Below are positions 1 to 5,588 of a stretch of DNA of 7,687 bases, piece after piece. The stretch is taken from assembly GCA_030613765.1 (NCBI GenBank), contig JAUWLI010000133.1, positions 1 to 7,687 of the forward strand, given 5' to 3'. How positions within the stretch are numbered: position 1 is the first letter of the stretch; every line of letters starts with the position of its first letter. This stretch comes from Phycisphaerae bacterium (GTDB lineage: Bacteria > Planctomycetota > Phycisphaerae > Sedimentisphaerales > SG8-4). The position numbers and the translations under genes were made by a program. Below the pieces are notes generated by a model. That model saw only the letters and a list, made by a program, of their open reading frames with translations. It was not told the origin of the DNA and made no database searches.

Positions 1-1
1 T

Positions 2-1189
2 TGCCAGGTTCCAGTCTGCGGTGCTTCGCGTGCCAGCCTTCTCACGGGCGTACGGCCGACGAGAGACAGATTCATCAGTTATAACGTCTGGGCCGAGAAG
101 GACCTTCCGGGTGCATTAAGTCTTCCGAAACACTTTAGAAAGAATGTATACCACACCATATCAAATGGCAAAATCTTCCACCATTCAAACGACTGCAGGG
201 ATAGCTGGAGCGAAGATCCCTGGCGGCCTAAAGGACCTTGGCAGAATTACCTGCTTGAAAAAAGTAAGAAGCTCACTCGGAAAAACCAACGCGGGAAGGG
301 ACCTGCGTTCGAGTCTGCCGATGTCCCCGATAACGCCTATTTCGATGGGATGATTGCAGACAAGGCTGTTTCAGACCTTAAGCGCCTTTCGGATATGGAT
401 AAGCCATTCTTCCTTGCACTGGGATTTTTTAAACCTCATTTGCCTTTTAACGCTCCGAAAAGATACTGGGATTTGTATAAGAGAGAAAAAATTGACCTCG
501 CAGACAATCCTTTCAGGCCGAAAGGTGCTCCTGATGCAGCCCTGCACAACTGGGGCGAATTGCGGTCTTATGCAGGTATTCCCCCAAAGGGCTCCTTGTC
601 CGACGAGCTTGCTCGCACACTCATCCACGGCTATTACGCCTGCGTCAGCTATACTGATGCCCAGATTGGCAGGGTCCTAAGCGAGCTTGACCGCCTGGGC
701 CTGCGCAAAAACACAATCGTAGTGCTCTGGGGCGACCACGGCTGGAATCTGGGTGAACACGGCTTGTGGTGCAAACACTGTAACTTCGAAACATCTCTGC
801 ATTCACCCTTAATCGTTACTGCTCCGGGCATAAAAGCTGGACAGAAAACCAATGCCTTGACCGAATATCTGGACATCTATCCTTCTCTTTCAGAACTATG
901 CGATTTGCCGCTGCCGGAACATCTTCATGGAAAAAGTTTTGTACCCCTTATGAAAAACCCGAATCGTGTTTGGAAGGAAGCCGTATTTAGCCGATATTTT
1001 AATGGGGACTCAGTCAAGACGGACCGCTACCGCTATACTGAGTGGCGCAGAAAGAACGGCACAAGATATGCACGGATGTTATACGACCACAAGACCGACC
1101 CGTATGAGAACGTAAACATATCAGAATTGCCGCAGAACAAAGCACTCGTTAAAAAGCTGAGCAAAATGCTTGACAAAGTCCGCTTATGA
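2..1189 (+). CDS. Iduronate-2-sulfatase-like sulfatase (type I, S1_7-like), 5'-truncated by window edge
   Basis: The open frame starts at the window edge (first full codon at base 2) and gives 395 residues before TGA. The in-frame ATG at 350 is internal, because the 116 upstream codons encode essential sulfatase sequence. Counting from the first visible residue, the formylglycine motif is C6-G-A-S-R10 followed by ASLLTG. G56-K57-I58-F59-H60 matches the GKVFH element of iduronate-2-sulfatases, and FFKPHLPF (H146) is the family's KPH element. D245-H246 in WGDHGWNLGEHG are metal and active-site residues, and K258 follows in the WxK element. The missing part is the signal peptide and the N-terminal metal-binding Asp pair, roughly 50-80 residues. 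The family hydrolyses sulfate esters, classically 2-O-sulfate on uronic acids, usually outside the cytoplasm; the true substrate cannot be read here. The motif has Ala where Pro is usual, which is still within the C-x-(P/A)-x-R rule. The gene converges on the next sulfatase. The family assignment is firm. Confidence 0.93.
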   Translation, partial: CQVPVCGASRASLLTGVRPTRDRFISYNVWAEKDLPGALSLPKHFRKNVYHTISNGKIFHHSNDCRDSWSEDPWRPKGPWQNYLLEKSKKLTRKNQRGKGPAFESADVPDNAYFDGMIADKAVSDLKRLSDMDKPFFLALGFFKPHLPFNAPKRYWDLYKREKIDLADNPFRPKGAPDAALHNWGELRSYAGIPPKGSLSDELARTLIHGYYACVSYTDAQIGRVLSELDRLGLRKNTIVVLWGDHGWNLGEHGLWCKHCNFETSLHSPLIVTAPGIKAGQKTNALTEYLDIYPSLSELCDLPLPEHLHGKSFVPLMKNPNRVWKEAVFSRYFNGDSVKTDRYRYTEWRRKNGTRYARMLYDHKTDPYENVNISELPQNKALVKKLSKMLDKVRL

Positions 1190-1235
1190 CACGGGCATCG
1201 TTATTCGCAGTGATATTGATTAAAAATACTTCTAT

Positions 1236-1421
1236 TTAAGGTAGATTGGACCCGCAGATTCCTATAGTCATGATGTATTTCAAGGGAATCTCAGGTAATT
1301 GCAGCACCACCACCAGAGACTTTGACAATCGATCGACGGGATCTTTGCTGTCGTGTTTGGCGATGTCTTTCCACGTTAAGCTAAATTCATCTAATCCTGG
1401 GTTACTGCTTTGCCGAGAGTG
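1236..1421 (-). other. In-frame open stretch after the stop of the second sulfatase
   Basis: Directly after the TGA (1424-1422) of the minus-strand sulfatase, the same frame stays open for 61 codons until TAA at 1238-1236. The text looks moderately protein-like (for example LTWKDIAKHD, then a hydrophobic SLVVVLQLPEIP). The only ATG in it lies near the end, so it is not a gene by itself. The sulfatase already has a normal length without it. It may be chance, a decayed C-terminal extension, or the remnant of another gene. The rest of the 232-bp convergent gap shows only a weak AT-rich hairpin near 1223-1240 and no convincing terminator. Confidence 0.2.
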
Positions 1422-2987
1422 TCACCTCGATTTTCCCAACTGTGATTGGATGAACTTATCTCGTCCGCCGGCGGGTGTTTTCGCTATCCACTGTTGCATT
1501 GCGTTGTGCAGTTCACGTTTGACCTCGGCCAGTTTCGGGTTGTCGATCTGGTTTACGGTTTCGAGGGGATCGTCCTGCAGGTCGAACAGCATGTCCCGGT
1601 TTCTCTTCCGGTTGTCGCGGGTTCTGTACTTGGGCAAGGGACCGGGGTCAATCCATGTACCAAGCTTGTAGCGCTTGCCAATGACGGTCAGTTGCGACCA
1701 GTTTTCCGAAAAAGCATATTTCCTGGGCACCTCTTTGCCTTGGGTCAGGGCTGGTTTCAGTGATATCCCGGCCAGGTTCTGAATTTTAGCTGGGGTTTTG
1801 AGGTTCAGCAGGTCGATCAGGGTCGGATAGAGGTCCAGCAGTTCAACCAGGCTATCGCAGACGATGTCTTTTGCCAATCTCCCCGGCCATGAGATGATCA
1901 GCGGGACTCGGAGGGTGTCCTCGTAGATGTTGTGGCCGAGGGCGCATTTTTCCGTCATCCCATGATGCGCGGTGAAATCGCCGTGGTCGGAGGCATATAT
2001 GATTATGGTGTTCTCAGCCAGGCCAAGGCGATTGAGTTGTTCGAGGATCACGCCCATGTAGTGATCGACTTCGGTCACCTGGGCGTAGTAGTATGCCAGG
2101 AATGTTCGGTAGAGGTCTTTGTTTTCGGCTGCGGCGCCGAGGTTCCAGGGCCTCTTCTTGTTTCTACGCCAACCCTGAAGTTCGTGGGGCAGGTTCTCGA
2201 TCGGTTCGTCGACATTCGCCGGCAGCGTCATTTCCTCAGGCTTGTACATATCGGCCCATTTTCGCGGCGGTGTGTACGGCTGGTGCGGGCCGTGGAATGT
2301 GGCCCAGCAGAAGAAGGACGCCTCGTTCGATTTGCAGTTCTTCAGAAAAGCGATGGTTTTGTCGGCTGTGTAGGCGGCGTCTCTCTGTTCGGCTCTGAGT
2401 TTGCTGATTCTGCAGAAGAGGTTGCTGTCCATGATGGCGTTGCCGGCGGCCTCGCGGTATTTCTCATACAGGCCGTTTTCCTTGAGCCAGTCCTGGTAGT
2501 TCTCGTCCGACGGATCGAGTCTTGGACTGATCGTCGTCGCAGACGAGTCCCAGCCCAGGGCCATGTCGTTCTTAGGCAGATGTCTCTTGCCGAAGCATCC
2601 GGTAGTGTAGCCGTTGTGCTTGAAGAGCTTCTGAAGCATTATGTATCGCCCCGGTTCGACCGGATTGTTCGGGTTGTCCAGACACCCGGTAGTCCGGGGG
2701 TAGAGCCCGGTCATCATCGAGGTTCGTGACGGTACGCATATTCCGTCCTGGCAGTACGCCCGGCCAAAACGTATACCCTTGGCGGCGAGTCGGTCCATGG
2801 TCGGGGTCTTGACTATCGGATGGCCCGCACAGCCCATAGCGCCGGCATGATGCTGATCTGAGAACAGCAGCAGTACATTGGGCCGGCTGGAATTGCCCCA
2901 TGCCCGAACGGATGCCAGAAGACAGACGCCGGCGGCCTTTAAGAAGTTGCGGCGGGTCAGAGATGCAGCGTTGGTGTCGGTGTTCAT
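1422..2987 (-). CDS. Tat-exported type-I sulfatase (arylsulfatase / N-sulfoglucosamine sulfohydrolase-like)
   Basis: This complete 521-residue sulfatase hydrolyses a sulfate ester or sulfamate; the substrate is not readable. A twin-arginine signal (R12-R13-N-F-L-K, then a hydrophobic run to about residue 30) indicates folded export. The mature domain opens with PNVLLLFSDQ, where D44 is a metal ligand and Q45 stands in place of the common second Asp. The formylglycine motif is C84-V-P-S-R88 followed by TSMMTG. GK134-R-H136 corresponds to the usual GKWH, H232 and H235 lie in FHGPHQPY, D334-H335 in ASDHGD, and K347 in MTEK. The start is the only one that supplies the Tat signal: an in-frame TGA lies six codons upstream and the next Met is residue 51. 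Its ribosome-binding site is weak (AAAGG about 11 bases upstream). The gene diverges from anSME and converges with the left sulfatase. Sampled rows look richer in G+C than anSME. The family is certain, the subfamily is not. Confidence 0.95.
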   Translation of the reverse strand: MNTDTNAASLTRRNFLKAAGVCLLASVRAWGNSSRPNVLLLFSDQHHAGAMGCAGHPIVKTPTMDRLAAKGIRFGRAYCQDGICVPSRTSMMTGLYPRTTGCLDNPNNPVEPGRYIMLQKLFKHNGYTTGCFGKRHLPKNDMALGWDSSATTISPRLDPSDENYQDWLKENGLYEKYREAAGNAIMDSNLFCRISKLRAEQRDAAYTADKTIAFLKNCKSNEASFFCWATFHGPHQPYTPPRKWADMYKPEEMTLPANVDEPIENLPHELQGWRRNKKRPWNLGAAAENKDLYRTFLAYYYAQVTEVDHYMGVILEQLNRLGLAENTIIIYASDHGDFTAHHGMTEKCALGHNIYEDTLRVPLIISWPGRLAKDIVCDSLVELLDLYPTLIDLLNLKTPAKIQNLAGISLKPALTQGKEVPRKYAFSENWSQLTVIGKRYKLGTWIDPGPLPKYRTRDNRKRNRDMLFDLQDDPLETVNQIDNPKLAEVKRELHNAMQQWIAKTPAGGRDKFIQSQLGKSR

Positions 2988-3080
2988 GAAGGGCTTGGCC
3001 TTTCAATTAACAGAATTCGGATTCTTGAACTGAAATTTCCCATATACACTTCACAACAGAAAAACTCCTGTACACTTAAA

Positions 3081-3092
3081 TTACTATAGTAA
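3081..3092. repeat. Perfect 12-bp palindrome TTACTATAGTAA
   Basis: TTACTATAGTAA equals its own reverse complement; the flanking bases do not extend the symmetry. It overlaps the -10 element of the candidate promoter of the minus-strand sulfatase, a place where a dimeric repressor would act. Binding is inferred; short AT-rich palindromes also arise by chance. Confidence 0.4.
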
Positions 3093-3114
3093 CAAAATTT
3101 CATCTCAATTTCAA
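3086..3114 (-). promoter_or_regulatory. Candidate sigma-70-type promoter for the minus-strand sulfatase
   Basis: Read on the minus strand there is a -35 TTGAAA (3114-3109), a 17-base spacer and a -10 TACTAT (3091-3086). The -35 matches TTGACA at five of six positions and the -10 matches TATAAT at four of six. It would give a 5' leader of about 90 bases before the ATG at 2987. This is consensus matching by eye only. Confidence 0.35.
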
Positions 3115-3220
3115 CAATCCTCCGGCAGATTCAGAATGCTTGAGCGGGCTCCATTGGCTCTATAATATCTAAATCTCATTGTTTTGCACGGATTTAATTG
3201 CCAAATCAGGATTAAAGCAG

Positions 3221-3229
3221 TGCTATAGT
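3221..3229 (+). promoter_or_regulatory. Candidate extended -10 promoter for anSME
   Basis: TGCTATAGT fits the extended -10 pattern TGnTATAAT with one mismatch, which can work without a good -35. TTGCCA at 3198-3203 is 20 bases upstream, longer than ideal. A start near 3236 would place the inverted repeat at 3290-3318 inside the anSME leader. An alternative is TTGAGC (3140-3145) with TATAAT (3161-3166). Confidence 0.3.
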
Positions 3230-3289
3230 CAGGGGGCGGTGACTAAAGCTAACAATAGAAAGCTTGCAAACAAAGGCGAATCTTGCTAC

Positions 3290-3318
3290 ACTACTTACCT
3301 GAGAAATAGGTAAATAGT
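3290..3318 (+). promoter_or_regulatory. Inverted repeat upstream of anSME (11-bp arms, one mismatch)
   Basis: The left arm ACTACTTACCT (3290-3300) and right arm AGGTAAATAGT (3308-3318) are reverse complements at 10 of 11 positions, separated by GAGAAAT. The repeat ends 27 bases before the anSME ATG. There is no downstream T-tract, so it is not a normal intrinsic terminator. It could be an operator or a leader hairpin controlling anSME. The symmetry is read directly; the function is inferred. Confidence 0.5.
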
Positions 3319-3345
3319 CCAGTTTGACTCAATACGTGTAGGATA

Positions 3346-4485
3346 ATGCAGCCGTTTACTCTTTTAATCAAACCCTCCGGTTCCGATTGCAATCTTGATT
3401 GCAAATACTGTTTCTACAAGCACAGAGCTTCTGATATTGGTCAGGGCAGGCAGCGGATGAGCGATGAGGTCCTCGAGAAACTCGTTAAGGACTATATGCA
3501 GCTTAAATTCCCCTTGGCCGGCTTTGCATGGCAGGGCGGTGAACCAACGCTGATGGGCCTGGATTTCTATAAAAAAGTAGTGGAATTGCAAAAAAAGTAC
3601 GGCAGCCCCGGCCAGCAAGTGGGAAATTCACTGCAAACAAACGCGGTCCTGATTGACGATAAATGGGGTCCCTTTTTACACGAAAACAATTTTCTGATCG
3701 GCATCAGTATTGACGGCCCAAAAGAATTTAACGATTACTATCGCCTCGACCATTCAGACGCCGGCACTTTTGATAAAATACTAAAAGCAATCAAAACTTG
3801 CAAAGAGCATAAAGTCGAATTTAACACCCTTACGCTGCTAAACAACATCAACGCTGAGCACCCCGACCGCGTATTTGACTTTCTTATCGAAAATGGCGTA
3901 AAGTTTCTGCAGTTCATCCCCTGCGTTGAGTTGGACCCGGCAACGGGCAAGGTTACGGATTTCTCAATCACGCCGGCCCAATACGGCGAATTCTTATGTC
4001 GTATATTTGACCGATGGTACGAATACGGCCCGACAAAGGTAAGTATTCGTGACTTTGATTCGCTCCTTTCGTATTACGTCACCGGAAAACATACGATTTG
4101 CACTTTCGATAAACAGTGCAGTCAGTATATTGTTATCGAGCATACAGGCGATGCCTTTACCTGTGATTTTTTTGTAGAACCGAAATGGCGATTGGGAAAT
4201 ATCTTCGAAACGCCGATAGAAGAACTCGCCGCAAGCAGCAAAAAACGCACCTTTGCACGCGCCAAACAAAATCTTTGCAACAAGTGCCTCGTTTGCAGAC
4301 ACCTTGCCATCTGTCGCGGCGGCTGCATGAAGGACAGGGCACCATTTGACAGGGACAGTTTCGGCAAGGAAAGCTATTTCTGCGAAAGTTACAAGCGTTT
4401 CTTCGATTACACAATGCCGAAATTTATGCAGTTAGCTGCTGAGATTAACGCTTCCGCCCCTGCCAGGACTCAGCCTTTTACGTAG
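3346..4485 (+). CDS. Anaerobic sulfatase-maturating enzyme (anSME), radical SAM/SPASM
   Basis: This 379-residue enzyme oxidises the active-site Cys (or Ser) of type-I sulfatases to C-alpha-formylglycine in the cytoplasm, using S-adenosylmethionine and iron-sulfur clusters without oxygen. The radical SAM cluster motif is C15-x3-C19-x2-C22 in CNLDCKYCFY, with the SAM-binding GGEP at 64-67. The SPASM cysteines are C252, C258, C273, C314, C317, C323, C327 and C346. Their spacing matches the eight auxiliary-cluster cysteines of Clostridium perfringens anSME as I recall it, and D274 after C273 fits its proposed catalytic Asp. The N-terminus (MQPFTLLIKPSG) and length are typical, so ATG 3346 is right, although AGGA lies only two bases upstream and an in-frame TGA sits at 3325. 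All three sulfatases in the window have Cys-type motifs and are plausible substrates. The TIM-barrel gene follows after 86 bp. The sequence looks less G+C-rich than the neighbouring sulfatase. Confidence 0.95.
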   Translation: MQPFTLLIKPSGSDCNLDCKYCFYKHRASDIGQGRQRMSDEVLEKLVKDYMQLKFPLAGFAWQGGEPTLMGLDFYKKVVELQKKYGSPGQQVGNSLQTNAVLIDDKWGPFLHENNFLIGISIDGPKEFNDYYRLDHSDAGTFDKILKAIKTCKEHKVEFNTLTLLNNINAEHPDRVFDFLIENGVKFLQFIPCVELDPATGKVTDFSITPAQYGEFLCRIFDRWYEYGPTKVSIRDFDSLLSYYVTGKHTICTFDKQCSQYIVIEHTGDAFTCDFFVEPKWRLGNIFETPIEELAASSKKRTFARAKQNLCNKCLVCRHLAICRGGCMKDRAPFDRDSFGKESYFCESYKRFFDYTMPKFMQLAAEINASAPARTQPFT

Positions 4486-4524
4486 AAGAATCGAAAGGCG
4501 AAATCTGAAATGGATGAATTGAAA

Positions 4525-4541
4525 GCCAATTATAATTTGGC
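4525..4541 (+). promoter_or_regulatory. GCCAA/TTGGC inverted repeat around a TATAAT box
   Basis: GCCAA (4525-4529) and TTGGC (4537-4541) form a 5-bp dyad around a perfect TATAAT (4531-4536), 31 bases before the TIM-barrel gene's ATG. No good -35 lies at the right distance (CTGAAA is 20 bases upstream). This could be an internal promoter with an operator, or chance. There is no T-tract, so it is not a standard terminator. Confidence 0.3.
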
Positions 4542-4558
4542 GTAAAAAATATATATTT

Positions 4559-4565
4559 GAGGAGA
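4559..4565 (+). promoter_or_regulatory. Shine-Dalgarno GAGGAGA that sets the TIM-barrel start
   Basis: GAGGAGA lies about 7 bases before ATG 4572. The in-frame TTG at 4557 overlaps this site, so it cannot be the start; ATG 4572 is. Confidence 0.75.
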
Positions 4566-4571
4566 CATACT

Positions 4572-5540
4572 ATGAAATCGATTGACCGTAGAACCTTTTT
4601 GGCGACCTCCCTTGGAGCGGCTGCCCTAAGTATAAATTCCCGCTTATCCGGCCAGGCTCGCGGCGCAAACAGGACCGCCCCGTCGTCCGACAAAGCGGGT
4701 CAAGTGCACCGCTCTAATCCTATTGCTATCTCTACATATTCGTTCTGGCGATTCAAAAGAAACTTGAAGCTGCCGATTGAGGACTGTATTGACCAGGCTG
4801 CGGAAATGGGCTTTGATGGCATCGAGATACTGCACAGACAAATGGAAAAAGAGTCTAATGACTACCTCCAGGGCCTTAAACGCCGGGCGCTTATCAATGG
4901 CATTGACCTGTGTGGCATGTCTATACATCAGGGCTTCCTCTCGCCTGACAGGGCTAAGAGACAAAAAAATATCGACCACACTATAAAGTGCATCGAGCTT
5001 GCTTACAAGCTCGGCATCCCCATCATACGCCTCAATACCGGGACATGGGGCACAAGCAAGAGCTTCGACGATTTGATGAAGAATCGCGGCATCGAACAGC
5101 CACTGCCCGGATACACGGATGACGATGGTTTCAAATGGGTCATTGACAGTATCAAAAGATGCCTGCCTGCTGCCGAGAAGTGCGGCGTAATCCTCGGACT
5201 GGAAAACCATTGGGGCCTGTCCCGAACTCCTGAAGGGCTTTTAAGAATCGTAAATGCCATCGATTCCCCCTGGCTGCGGGTTCTTCTCGACACCGGCAAC
5301 TTCCTCGAGGACCCCTACGACAAGCTCGACCGATGCGCTCCGCACGCCGTCTTTATGCAGGCAAAGACCTACTATGGCGGCGGCCTCTGGTACACCCTCG
5401 ATTTGGATTATCCCCGCATCGCTGCCATTATGCGCAGGCACAACTTCCACGGCTATGTCTCTCTTGAATTCGAGGGAAATGAAGACTACAAGACCGCTAT
5501 ACCCAAAAGTCTTGCCCTGTTGAGAAACGCCTTCAGCTAA
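4572..5540 (+). CDS. Tat-targeted sugar isomerase/epimerase-like TIM-barrel protein (AP endonuclease 2 family)
   Basis: This 322-residue protein has the xylose-isomerase-like TIM-barrel fold. A twin-arginine signal (D5-R6-R7-T-F-L-A, then an Ala/Leu stretch) precedes the barrel, which begins near residue 50 (IAISTYSFW). Barrel landmarks are GFDGIEILH (81-88), MSIHQ (H119), PIIRLNTGTWG (150-160), LGLENHWG with E211, VLLDTGNF with D240, QAKTYYGG (263-270), and YVSLEFEG with E299. E211, D240 and E299 are likely metal ligands by family analogy, with Q263 or K265 and H119 near the site. Relatives isomerise or epimerise sugars, and some act in 3-keto-glycoside cleavage; the exact reaction is not readable. 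Most relatives are cytoplasmic, but Tat-exported members are common in Planctomycetota. The gene follows anSME by 86 bp on the same strand and may share its transcript or use the TATAAT at 4531. It converges with the next sulfatase, 48 bp away, with no clear terminator between. Confidence 0.88.
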   Translation: MKSIDRRTFLATSLGAAALSINSRLSGQARGANRTAPSSDKAGQVHRSNPIAISTYSFWRFKRNLKLPIEDCIDQAAEMGFDGIEILHRQMEKESNDYLQGLKRRALINGIDLCGMSIHQGFLSPDRAKRQKNIDHTIKCIELAYKLGIPIIRLNTGTWGTSKSFDDLMKNRGIEQPLPGYTDDDGFKWVIDSIKRCLPAAEKCGVILGLENHWGLSRTPEGLLRIVNAIDSPWLRVLLDTGNFLEDPYDKLDRCAPHAVFMQAKTYYGGGLWYTLDLDYPRIAAIMRRHNFHGYVSLEFEGNEDYKTAIPKSLALLRNAFS

Positions 5541-5588
5541 TCGGGTTCGATAATGAAAGCTGCCGGCCGTTCTTACCGAGTTTTAAAT

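Larger units (their letters stand above)
2988..3345. other. Divergent intergenic region between sulfatase and anSME
   Basis: No credible protein is seen in this stretch of about 360 bp. It separates a minus-strand sulfatase from the plus-strand anSME, so promoters for both should lie here. It is visibly AT-rich. It contains a perfect 12-bp palindrome at 3081-3092, a candidate minus-strand promoter at 3086-3114, a TATAAT at 3161-3166 with TTGAGC 15 bases upstream on the plus strand, an extended -10 at 3221-3229, and a strong inverted repeat at 3290-3318. Confidence 0.7.

Noticed and set aside
144..353. Separate 69-residue reading frame ahead of the first sulfatase
   Set aside because: It lies in another frame over sequence that clearly encodes the sulfatase N-terminal half, including the formylglycine motif.
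350..1189. A 279-residue sulfatase starting at ATG 350
   Set aside because: The same frame is open upstream to base 2 and contains the C-G-A-S-R motif, so this ATG is internal.
1932..2729. Long 265-residue plus-strand frame
   Set aside because: It is the antisense of the minus-strand sulfatase, shows no family motif, and is explained by codon bias on the coding strand.
4557..4571. TTG start for the TIM-barrel protein
   Set aside because: The TTG overlaps the Shine-Dalgarno; ATG 4572 has ideal spacing and gives a clean Tat signal.
4644..5210. 188-residue minus-strand frame
   Set aside because: It is the antisense shadow of the TIM-barrel gene with no recognisable motif or ribosome-binding site.
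5541..5588. Terminator between the convergent TIM-barrel and arylsulfatase genes
   Set aside because: Only a 4-bp ATCG/CGAT hairpin and a GCCGGC palindrome are visible, with no stable stem followed by a T-tract.
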